From: Bryobacterales bacterium | GTDB taxonomy: Bacteria; Acidobacteriota; Terriglobia; Bryobacterales; Bryobacteraceae | Assembly: GCA_016716385.1 (NCBI GenBank) | Contig: JADJWL010000005.1 | Location: 248,001-312,000 of the forward strand | Direction of reading: 5' to 3' | DNA: 64,000 bases | In this document: positions 34,440 through 42,011 of the stretch, piece after piece | How the letters are laid out: every line of letters starts with the position of its first letter | How positions within the stretch are numbered: position 1 is the first letter of the stretch | Notes under the pieces: model-generated | The model's input: only the letters and a program-made list of their open reading frames with translations | Databases searched by the model: none | What the model was told of the DNA's origin: nothing | Program-made: the position numbers and the translations under genes

Positions 34440-34445
34440 TATAAT
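34440..34445 (+). promoter_or_regulatory. -10 element of the Uma2 gene
   Basis: A perfect TATAAT ends 15 bases before the ATG at 34460, predicting a leader of about 8 bases. No clear -35 element at 16-18 bases upstream. GC-rich surroundings make the match noteworthy. Confidence 0.5.
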
Positions 34446-34459
34446 TTGGGTAACGGACG

Positions 34460-34966
34460 ATGCCGGCGCACACTCAGATCCCGCTTGACGAATACCTCGG
34501 CACGGACTACAGCCCGGACTGCGACTACATCGACGGCGTTCTGGAGGAGCGCAACGTGGGCGAGAACGACCACAGCTTTGCACAGAAGCAACTTCTGCTG
34601 TACTTGAGCGCCCGTGAGCGGCAATGGGATGTTTACGTCGTTCAGGAACAGCGGATTCAGGTCAGTCCGAGCCGTTATCGGGTGCCGGACCTTTGCGTGA
34701 TGCCGGGAGGACGCCCGTCCGAGCAGGTCTTCTCAACGCCGCCCGTTCTGTGCATCGAGATCCTCTCGCCGGAAGACCGCATCGCGCGCATCCAGGAACG
34801 CATCGACGACTACCTCCGGTTCGGCGTGCCGACCGTGTGGCTGATCGACCCCGCGTCGAAACGCGGCTGGATCTACACCGCCGACAGCATCGCAGAAGCG
34901 CGCGACGGCGTGCTCCGCGCGGGCGCCGGCATCGCGGTTCCTCTGGCCGAAGCCCTCGCCTGCTAG
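34460..34966 (+). CDS. Uma2-family (DUF820) restriction-endonuclease-fold protein
   Basis: 168 residues. The DUF820 pattern is complete: IPLDEYLGTDYSPDCDYIDG, LLLYLSARERQW, SPSRYRVPDLCVM (the catalytic Asp), PPVLCIEILSPEDR (E-x-L/V), and RIDDYLRFGVPTVWLIDP. This is a PD-(D/E)XK nuclease fold. Uma2 proteins are numerous in cyanobacteria and Acidobacteria and are usually regarded as nuclease-like proteins of unknown role. No antitoxin or partner gene is visible. The 3' end overlaps the convergent stop of the next minus-strand gene by four bases (CTAG). Confidence 0.91.
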   Translation: MPAHTQIPLDEYLGTDYSPDCDYIDGVLEERNVGENDHSFAQKQLLLYLSARERQWDVYVVQEQRIQVSPSRYRVPDLCVMPGGRPSEQVFSTPPVLCIEILSPEDRIARIQERIDDYLRFGVPTVWLIDPASKRGWIYTADSIAEARDGVLRAGAGIAVPLAEALAC

Positions 34967-36141
34967 TCGATGGCGTGTTGCGGCGTCTTGGGCGCCGTGT
35001 ACCGGACCGCCAGTTGCGGCGTCTCCAGGCGCCGGTGTCCCTGGACCTTCGAGGTCAGGCACGCCTCCAGCGCGCCACTGACAATCAGCGTCCGCTCCGC
35101 CGGATAAGGCGCCTTGCCTGTCGTGAACATCTCGTCGATCTTGCTCACGAGGCAGGCGGAGTACGTGACGTTCGGTGTCGGCGACAGAAAGAACTGCGTC
35201 GCCGCCGGCTCGCGCTGGCCCTTCAGCCTGGCCGCGAAATTGAAATCGCGGACGGCGCCGTTCAGCATCAGGAGCGTCGTGCGCAGACCGTCACGGTGCT
35301 CGATGAAGTAGGCTGCCGGCTTTTCGACCAGGCGGGCCAGCTCGCCATCGCGCATCAGGTTCTGCGTCCGCCCGTCCTGGATCGTCAAACCCTGGGGGCG
35401 GTCGCTGCGCGAGAGCGCCGCTTCGAGCAGCCTCTTCGACCAGCGGCCCTCATCGCCCGCTTGCCACACGGCATCTCCCTCGATCAACTGCACCGCGCGG
35501 ACGCCGGTTTCTCCGCCCTTGCGGCGTTCGATCATGCATTGCATGGCTTCGAGGGCGTGGTAGTCCATCGGGTCGGAACCGCCCACGCCCACCATAAGGG
35601 CTTCTTCGATCTCGCAGCCAAGCGGCAGTTCCAGGTCCGGCAGACGCCACGTCACCGGCAGCGACGAACCCGCCAGCACGGGAAACTTCAGTCGATGCCC
35701 GGCATCCACCATCCATTTCGCCTTCTCGAAGCTCCAGGACAGGTGCTTGTCGTTGTAGACCGGAACGGCGCGTCCATCCTGCTCGAAGACGTCCACACAC
35801 TGCTTGAACCACTCGTAGCGTGGATAGAGCTTCTGGCCCTTTTCATTGATCGGATACTCGCCATGCTCGGCGATCAGCAGCACGGCGTCGACTGCGAGCT
35901 TCGATCCACCGCAGCGCAACGCCTCGGCAATCGTTGGATACACGGTGAAGCCGAACTCCTTGGCGCGCTCTTCGCTCTGGTCGCCTTCCGGCTTCTGGTC
36001 CACGTAGAGCGAGACCACCTGCACGTCCGGCTTGTGCCAGCGCCCCCGCAGCGGATAGCCCACCAGGAAGCGATCGCCGATGTGCTGCGCATGCGAGAGG
36101 TAGCGGTATATCGATGCAAGAATCGCGACACGCTTGGGCAT
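34963..36141 (-). CDS. conserved protein of unknown function, paralogue 1 (no signal)
   Basis: 392 residues. I recognise no characterised family. It is a clear paralogue of the next gene: both share SHxQHIxDRFLxGY, VVSLYVDQKP, YPTIAEALxxGGSKLAVDAVLL, EHGxYPxNEK, PVYNDKHLSW, AGSSLPVT, HALExxQCMxERRxGGExGV and DFNFAAR. The N-terminus (MPKRVAILASIYRYLSHAQH) has no signal peptide, unlike its neighbour. The fold looks alpha/beta with a Rossmann-like first strand (KRVAILASIYR), so an oxidoreductase or sugar-binding role is only speculation. The ATG directly follows the stop of the paralogue with no base between (TAA-ATG), so it is the last gene of the isomerase operon. Confidence 0.75.
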   Translation of the reverse strand: MPKRVAILASIYRYLSHAQHIGDRFLVGYPLRGRWHKPDVQVVSLYVDQKPEGDQSEERAKEFGFTVYPTIAEALRCGGSKLAVDAVLLIAEHGEYPINEKGQKLYPRYEWFKQCVDVFEQDGRAVPVYNDKHLSWSFEKAKWMVDAGHRLKFPVLAGSSLPVTWRLPDLELPLGCEIEEALMVGVGGSDPMDYHALEAMQCMIERRKGGETGVRAVQLIEGDAVWQAGDEGRWSKRLLEAALSRSDRPQGLTIQDGRTQNLMRDGELARLVEKPAAYFIEHRDGLRTTLLMLNGAVRDFNFAARLKGQREPAATQFFLSPTPNVTYSACLVSKIDEMFTTGKAPYPAERTLIVSGALEACLTSKVQGHRRLETPQLAVRYTAPKTPQHAID

Positions 36142-37386
36142 TTACGTTCTCCAGAAAGTGGACTCGCGCGGACCCGGATAGGCGATGCGCAGGTGAGGCG
36201 TCTCGAGACGCTTGCCGCGCTGGTACAGGCTCTCGACGCCTCCCGCGGTCAGACCCGTCGTCAGGAGCGTCCGTTCGACCGGATACGTGGGCTTGCCCGT
36301 CAGGAACATGCGTTCGATGTTGTTGACAAGGGGGCTGAAGAAGTTTGCCAGGCTCGTGCGCGCCGGTGGCATCGGCAGATACATCTGGGTGGACAATGGA
36401 TCGCGCCGCCCCTCGACGCGTGCCGCGAAGTTGAAATCCTGAATCAGGCCGTTCATCAGGAACATCGTCGAGACGAGGCCGTCCGCATGGCCGTATTGGT
36501 AGACCACGGGGCGGTTCACGATCGTGCGCATCTCATCGAACGTGGGGAAAATGTGGTTGAATCCCTCGCGTGCCGGCTTCAGTGTGTGGCTGCGGCAGAG
36601 CGCGGCTTCGATCAAGTCCACCGGAAGCTGTTTCTTCCGCCAGGCCTCCCAGACCTCTTCGCCACGCCACGCCTGGATCCAGGTGACGCCGGATTCGCCG
36701 CCCTGGCGGCGCTCCACCATGCACTGCGTCGTTTCGAGCGCATGGAAGTCGTAGCTGTCCACGCCGCCGTAGGCGACACACACCGCTTCTCTGACCCGGG
36801 CTCCGTAAGGAAACTCGATCTGCGGCGTGCGGTAGGTGACGGGCAGGCTCGATCCGGCCATGAACGCGAACTTCAAGCGACGTGCCGTGTCGTACATCTC
36901 GCGCGCCCACTCCCAGTTCCAGGAGAGGTGCTTGTCGTTGAATACGGGCACCGCGCGCCCGCTCGACTCGAAGACCTTCACGATCTCCTGGAAGAATTCG
37001 TAGCGCGGGTACAGATGCTGGCGCTTCTCGTTGTAAGGGTACTTGCCGTGCTCGCCGATCAGCAGAACGGCATCCACCGCAAGTTTCGATCCGCCCAGAG
37101 TCAACGCCTCGGCGATGGTCGGGTAGATCTTCATCTGTGGGAAGCGTCTCGCGCGGTCTTCGCTCAGATCGCCGCCGGGCTTCTGGTCGACGTAGAGCGA
37201 GACAAGATCCATCTCCGGCACGTGATGGCGGGCATTCCAGCCATAGCCTTCGAGGAAGCGGTCAACGATGTGCTGCGTGTGAGAGAACTTCCGGTACTCG
37301 GTGGTGATCGCGGCCACTTTGGGACGCGACGATTGCGCGAGTCCGGCGGCAGGAAGTGTGGCAAGTAACGCGCGTCGGGTAATCAT
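36142..37386 (-). CDS. conserved exported protein of unknown function, paralogue 2
   Basis: 414 residues from ATG 37386 with a Tat/Sec-like signal (MITRRALLATLPAAGLAQS) missing in the paralogue downstream. The mature part starts RPKVAAITTEYRKFSHTQH, then GYGWNARHHVPEMDLVSLYVD, EHGKYPYNEKRQHLYPRYE, PVFNDKHLSWNWEWA, MAGSSLPVTYRTPQIEFPYG and YDFHALETTQCMVERRQGG. Many His and Tyr residues are conserved, as might fit a sugar- or metal-binding site. Related proteins are widespread as uncharacterised proteins in Acidobacteria, Planctomycetes and Verrucomicrobia. The ATG overlaps the isomerase stop (ATGA), so it depends on that gene for translation. Confidence 0.77.
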   Translation of the reverse strand: MITRRALLATLPAAGLAQSSRPKVAAITTEYRKFSHTQHIVDRFLEGYGWNARHHVPEMDLVSLYVDQKPGGDLSEDRARRFPQMKIYPTIAEALTLGGSKLAVDAVLLIGEHGKYPYNEKRQHLYPRYEFFQEIVKVFESSGRAVPVFNDKHLSWNWEWAREMYDTARRLKFAFMAGSSLPVTYRTPQIEFPYGARVREAVCVAYGGVDSYDFHALETTQCMVERRQGGESGVTWIQAWRGEEVWEAWRKKQLPVDLIEAALCRSHTLKPAREGFNHIFPTFDEMRTIVNRPVVYQYGHADGLVSTMFLMNGLIQDFNFAARVEGRRDPLSTQMYLPMPPARTSLANFFSPLVNNIERMFLTGKPTYPVERTLLTTGLTAGGVESLYQRGKRLETPHLRIAYPGPRESTFWRT

Positions 37387-38977
37387 GCGAAATCTCCGCA
37401 GAGCGAGACATCGAGGCCTAGCGCCCGGAAGAGCGCGGCCTTCGAAAACATGGCCAGCCGTGCGCCGGCCAGATCCGGCGCATAGGCGACCTGAATATGA
37501 TTCGACTTGTGGCGCGCCATCATCTGGTCGCGCGTGATCCCAGGTGTCACCGCATGCATGATAGGCCACTGTGGCGTCGTGATGCGCCAGCGGCGTTCGG
37601 TCTCTTCCTGTGGCAGTTCGACCACGCGGCCGAGGCCGAGATCCGCCTTGAGGACACCGTTGTCGACGAAGACCCGGCTCCAGACGATGTGCCCGGGTTT
37701 GCTGACCCCTTTCACCGTGCCACCGCCGAGCCGGAAGTACATCGGCGGTTGCCGCTCGCTCACGGTCCCGGCATACCCGCCGATGAAGTGCGCTGGCGGC
37801 GCGGCGCCCGAGATCTCGAAGACCCAGACGAACTCGCCCTTGTACATCTCGCCGTAGCGGACATCGTGCAGGGTGTTCTCCGGAGGGAAGCCAAGAGCCT
37901 TCCACACGCGGTTCGTCAGCAGCCCGTCGAGGCCGGCGCATTCGTCCACTTCGTTGAAGTGCGGCAGTGCGGACCCTGCGTACAGCACGCGGCCGTTCCC
38001 GCGCGCGCGGACCGGCGGGCGGTCCACGTTATTCAACAGGCCCTCGGCAAGATCGGACGCCGGTGAGAGATCCTTGAGCCCCTGTTGGTATTGGATGCCG
38101 ACGGTGTCGCAGCCAAAGTCATCCGCGATGCGCAGCGCCGCGATGTACATCTTGCACTGCTCCAGGATCTGGGCGTCCGTCAGGTCGGTCTCCGGGTTCG
38201 GGCCGGTCACGAAATCGCATGCCTTTCGGCGTCGAGCCAGCCCGCACCGCCCGTGCCTCGGCGTCCGCCGTGGCGAGCATCTCGGCATACAAGGCAGACT
38301 GGCTCAGCCGTTCCTTGAACACGCCCGTCGGGTGCAGCAGTTCGTCGGGGATGATGGCGTTGTACATGCCCATGCAGCCCTCGTCGAACACGCCCATGAT
38401 GGCCTTTTCGCGGCGCAATTGCGGGGCGAGGCGCGTGGCGAGTTCGTATGCTTCCGTCGGGACCGCCACATCCACGATCGGACGAACGTGGCTCGTGTTG
38501 TGCACCACCGGCTTGCCGTCCAGCCACGTGCGCAGACCGTCGCGGAAGAAGGCGTCCTTGAAATCCAGGCTCCACAGCGACGAGTAGCGCAACGCCGGCC
38601 TTCGTCAACGACCCATTGAGGTTGAACAGGCCCACGAGCCCCGGCCACTCGCCGCTCCAGTTGGCCACCGTTAGGATGGGACCCTTATGGGTGTAGAGAC
38701 CGTGCAGCAGATGGTGGCTGTATTGCCAGACGGCCTCGACGACGACCAGCGGCGCATCCGGGGGAATCTCGCGGAACACTTCCATGCCGCGCTTCTGGCT
38801 ATCGATGAAGCCGTGCTGCTTCGCGGGGTCGTAGGCGTGTCCGCGCACAACGTCGCGTCCGCACTCGCGGATGGCCGCCATCACAGCCTCTTCCGCGCGC
38901 TCCTGGGCGGGCCAGCACTTCTGATTCGCCGACAGGCGGAGATCTCCGTTGGCGACAAGGACAACTGGATCGGGCAT
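37383..38977 (-). pseudogene. L-fucose/L-arabinose isomerase-like protein, frameshifted twice
   Basis: About 530 residues when repaired. Segment 1 (from ATG 38977) carries VVVEAVWQYSHHLLHGLYTH and VANWSGEWPGLVGLFNLNGSL. Segment 2 carries RYSSLWSLDFKDAFF, KAIMGVFDEGCMGMYNA and LHPTGVFKERLSQSALYAEM. Segment 3 carries ACDFVTGPNPETDLTDAQIL, IQYQQGLKDL and the C-terminal HVAYAPDL-like end. The metal ligands Glu, Asp and His of FucI-type isomerases fall in segments 2 and 3. Breaks lie at about 38586-38592 (one extra base gives KAGV then RYSS) and about 38221-38232. It would interconvert an aldose and ketose feeding the ribulokinase gene directly upstream. A TATCAT hexamer lies 9 bases before the ATG. 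Confidence 0.82.
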
Positions 38978-38985
38978 AGCCCCCT

Positions 38986-38991
38986 ATGATA
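38986..38991 (-). promoter_or_regulatory. possible -10 hexamer for the isomerase gene
   Basis: TATCAT on the minus strand ends 9 bases before the ATG at 38977, in the 22-base gap after ribulokinase. The same spacing occurs at 44164 and 18213. It predicts an almost leaderless message. No strong -35. Confidence 0.4.
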
Positions 38992-38999
38992 CCTTCCGG

Positions 39000-40547
39000 C
39001 TACTGCCGTCCGGCCAGCCTTCGCAGCGACGGCAGCAGCGCGTCCTGCCCGAGGCGGAAGTACGTTTCGCGAAACAGGCCGTACATGTCCTCGTACACAC
39101 GCGCGGCGGCAGGATCGGGTTCCACGGTCCGGTAGCTGGGGCAGAGCGCGTCCTGCGCCTCCTCGACGGTGCTGAAGACGCCTGCCGCCAGGAACGCAAA
39201 GATGGCCGACCCGAGGCTGGTCACCTCGCTCTCAGGCACCAGCACGGGTTTGTTGAATACGCTCGCGTACACACGGTTCAACGTTTCGTTGCGTTGCGGG
39301 ATGCCGCCGCCGTTGATCACGCGACGGACCGGCACGTCGTACTCGGCCATCCGGTCGAGGATCACGCGCGTATGAAACGCGGTGCTCTCGATGGCCGCGA
39401 ACAGTTCGTCCTGCGCCGTATGCGTCAGATTCCAGCCGAAGGTCACGCCGCCCAGCTCCGGATTAACGAGCACACAGCGGTCGCCGTTGTCCCACGCGAT
39501 GCGCAGCAGACCGGTCTGACCCGGGCGGTACGCATCAAGTCCCTCGGAGAGGGCTGCGACCGTCGTGCCGGCGCGGCGCGCGATCGCGTCGAAGAGGTCA
39601 CCGCAGGCAGAGAGGCCAGCCTCGATGCCCGCCATCTGCGGATGCACGGAGCCTTGCACGACGCCGCTCACGCCAGGGATCAGCCGGACGCTCTCCCCGA
39701 TCGCCATCACGCAGGTGGACGTGCCGATGACGTTCACCGCGTCGCCCTCACGGACACCGGCGCCGATCGCGTCCCAGTGAGCGTCGAGGGCGCCGGTCGG
39801 GACCGGAATCCCTTCGCGCAACCCTAGGCGCGCGGCCCACTCCGCGCACAGCGTCCCTGCAAGCGTGTCCGAAGTGGCGTAGCGTCCGCCCAGTCGTGCG
39901 CGCACGCCGGCCAGCAACGGATCCACGGCCGACAGATACTCCTCCGGCGGCAGACCGCCCAGCGACGCATTCCACATCCACTTGTGGCCCATGGCACAGA
40001 TCGACCGCGGCACAGCCTCGGGATCGCGGATCCCGCAGAGAACCGCCGCGGCCAAGTCGCAGTGTTCCAGCGCCGTCACGAACCGGCCGCGCGACTCCGG
40101 GTGATTCCGCAGCCAGTGCAGGATCTTCGCAAAGCCCCACTCGGAAGAGTACACGCCACCGCACCACTGAATGGCCTCGACGCCCATCCGGTGCGCCGTT
40201 TCGGTGAGCAGCGCCGCTTCGCGCCACGCGCGGTGGTCGCACCACAGGGAGTAATCGTCCAGCGGTTCGAGCCCTTCGCCTACCGGCACGACGCTCGATC
40301 CGGTCGTATCGACGGCAAGCGCCAGCACGTCGTCACCTGAGACACGCGCCGCCGCCAGCGCCCGCGCCATCGCCTGTTCCAGAGCGCGCATGTGATCGGT
40401 GTGGCTTTGTGTCGCGCGGTCCGGATCGTCCTTGGGGCGCACCAGCGGGTAGTCCGCTGTCCCGGAACCGAGGCGGCCCCGTTCGTGGTCCACCAGGGAA
40501 ACACGCACGCTCAGCGTGCCGAAATCCACTCCTGCGACGATGCTCAT
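39000..40547 (-). CDS. araB: ribulokinase (FGGY carbohydrate kinase)
   Basis: 515 residues, close to the 545-570 of AraB. SIVAGVDFGTLSVRVSLVD is the ATP-binding phosphate-1 segment; ALAVDTTGSSVVPV and GAGVREGDAVNVIGTSTCVM are the conserved FGGY blocks; GALDAHWDAIGAG holds the catalytic Asp, and RRVINGGGIPQRNETLNRVYA is the second phosphate motif. LVGSAI-type ending (TSLGSAIFAFLAAG) is also present. It phosphorylates L-ribulose to L-ribulose-5-phosphate for the pentose pathway. It lies 22 bases upstream of the isomerase gene, which would supply the ketose. A TAGAAT hexamer is 13 bases before the ATG. Confidence 0.92.
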   Translation of the reverse strand: MSIVAGVDFGTLSVRVSLVDHERGRLGSGTADYPLVRPKDDPDRATQSHTDHMRALEQAMARALAAARVSGDDVLALAVDTTGSSVVPVGEGLEPLDDYSLWCDHRAWREAALLTETAHRMGVEAIQWCGGVYSSEWGFAKILHWLRNHPESRGRFVTALEHCDLAAAVLCGIRDPEAVPRSICAMGHKWMWNASLGGLPPEEYLSAVDPLLAGVRARLGGRYATSDTLAGTLCAEWAARLGLREGIPVPTGALDAHWDAIGAGVREGDAVNVIGTSTCVMAIGESVRLIPGVSGVVQGSVHPQMAGIEAGLSACGDLFDAIARRAGTTVAALSEGLDAYRPGQTGLLRIAWDNGDRCVLVNPELGGVTFGWNLTHTAQDELFAAIESTAFHTRVILDRMAEYDVPVRRVINGGGIPQRNETLNRVYASVFNKPVLVPESEVTSLGSAIFAFLAAGVFSTVEEAQDALCPSYRTVEPDPAAARVYEDMYGLFRETYFRLGQDALLPSLRRLAGRQ

Positions 40548-40559
40548 GGCTGAACCGCC

Positions 40560-40565
40560 ATTCTA
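40560..40565 (-). promoter_or_regulatory. possible -10 hexamer for ribulokinase
   Basis: TAGAAT on the minus strand ends 13 bases before the ATG at 40547, within the 15-base gap from the previous gene. It predicts a leader of about 6 bases. No convincing -35. Confidence 0.35.
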
Positions 40566-42011
40566 TCGCCTGGGAGTGCGTCCCCCGTTCCAGGTGTCGG
40601 GTTTCGGCGTGTCGGGCGGCCAGTAGCCGTTGGGGTCTTCCTTCCACTCCTTGCCGCAAAGACGCGAGATCACCTTCCACTCGGCCGCGCCGAGGTTGAG
40701 GTCCGGATGGAAGATGAAACGCTTCAAGCCCGCGCGGTGCGATGCCGTCAGGATGCGCTCCAGATCGTGCGCGGGCATCGGATCGCCGGCGTGCGGATTG
40801 CGTCCCGTCGAAACCCAGGCAATCACTTTGTCCGGATCGCCTGTGGCGTCGAGCGCGCGCTTCGTTTCCGAGTAGACCACCTTGTCGAAGAACTCGTCCG
40901 GGAAGCCGCGTTCCAGGTCGTAGAGAGTGCGCACGCCCGGGAACTCGATGCCGAACACAAGCTTCACCACGGCGAAGCAGTCTTCCTCGGTCAACCCCGG
41001 ATTCCACTCGCGCAGCGTCTCGACCCAGCGCGCCACCGTGCCGTACATGCCGTCAAAGCCCCGATGCCAGTAGTAATGCTTGGGGAAGATGTAGTCGAAG
41101 AAGTGGTGCGTCTTCTGGTAGTCCTGCGTCGTCAGCACGGAAAACGCCGCCGACCGCGGAATCGTGCCGAGCTTCGGCTTCGGATTCAGGCGTCCGATCT
41201 CCGCGCGGATCGCGGCCATACTGCGCAGCGTGTTTTCCTGCCGCATGCGGAGCCAGTAGAGCGCGTCTTCGTTGATGTCGAACAGGCTCAGGCCGCCGAG
41301 CATGCCGCCCGGCGCGTGAAAACGCACGAGCGACGGCGTCAGGCTGCGAAACCGCCGGCTCAGGTGAGAGATGCCGCGTTCCATCCGCGCGACGTCGAAC
41401 CCGAGATGCGTGTACTGCGCGCGGTGATGGTCGCGGATCTCGAACAGTTCCCCGCCGTGGTGGAACGCGAGTTCGTAGTGATGCTCGCCGGCGCCGTCGA
41501 TGATCACGCCGGCTGCCTGCGGGAACGCGCGCAGCGTATCCTCGACGCCCGCCGCCAGCGCCCGGGCGTTGAACGGATCTTCGGCGAAGCTCTTGCGCCG
41601 GCCGTAGTGGCCGGGACCGAAGAGCATGATCTCCCAGCCGCGCCGCGCGATCTCGTCCAGCAGCGCCCGGAGTTGCTTCTCCTTCTCCGCGTCGAGGCGG
41701 ACGTTTTCCGGTGGGTCGACGCCGTGCTTGCGGTAAATGGAGGCTTCCGGCGCAAACGTCTGGATCACCGCGCCGGACCGCCGGTAGGTGAAATCGAACG
41801 CCGGCGTGCCGTCCCAGAAGCGCAGCGGCCCGATCACGATGCCGCGCACCCCGCCTTCCTCCCATGCGTCGAGCGTGCGCCGGAAGTCCGTCAGCCATTG
41901 CTCGAGCGGGTAGATCATGTACATCCAGGCCACGAGCTTCGGCTGCGCCTGGGCGCGCAGGGCGCTCGCGGACAGCGCGAGATTCGTCAGCAAGGTGCGC
42001 CGGCTGATCAT
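40563..42011 (-). CDS. exported protein of unknown function, possible TIM-barrel
   Basis: 482 residues, signal MISRRTLLTNLALSASALRAQ. Alternating beta-alpha units suggest a TIM barrel of the glycoside-hydrolase type: KLVAWMYMIYPLEQWL, GGVRGIVIGPLRFW, RGWEIMLFGPGHYGRR, QAAGVIIDGAGEHHYE, THLGFDVARMERG and LKRFIFHPDLNLG. A conserved acid pair sits in DGAGEHHYEL. I do not recognise a named family, so activity is unassigned. The ATG overlaps the stop of the sorbosone-dehydrogenase gene (ATGA), and ribulokinase follows 15 bases downstream, so it belongs to the sugar block. Confidence 0.67.
   Translation of the reverse strand: MISRRTLLTNLALSASALRAQAQPKLVAWMYMIYPLEQWLTDFRRTLDAWEEGGVRGIVIGPLRFWDGTPAFDFTYRRSGAVIQTFAPEASIYRKHGVDPPENVRLDAEKEKQLRALLDEIARRGWEIMLFGPGHYGRRKSFAEDPFNARALAAGVEDTLRAFPQAAGVIIDGAGEHHYELAFHHGGELFEIRDHHRAQYTHLGFDVARMERGISHLSRRFRSLTPSLVRFHAPGGMLGGLSLFDINEDALYWLRMRQENTLRSMAAIRAEIGRLNPKPKLGTIPRSAAFSVLTTQDYQKTHHFFDYIFPKHYYWHRGFDGMYGTVARWVETLREWNPGLTEEDCFAVVKLVFGIEFPGVRTLYDLERGFPDEFFDKVVYSETKRALDATGDPDKVIAWVSTGRNPHAGDPMPAHDLERILTASHRAGLKRFIFHPDLNLGAAEWKVISRLCGKEWKEDPNGYWPPDTPKPDTWNGGRTPRR

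Noticed and set aside
34624..37368. 914-residue plus-strand open frame
   Set aside because: It is antisense to the two paralogous unknown genes, which share conserved motifs with each other. The plus-strand product has no recognisable domain and begins inside the Uma2 gene.
37387..37941. N-terminal extension of the exported paralogue
   Set aside because: The region codes for the isomerase C-terminus in another frame; the signal peptide starts at 37386.
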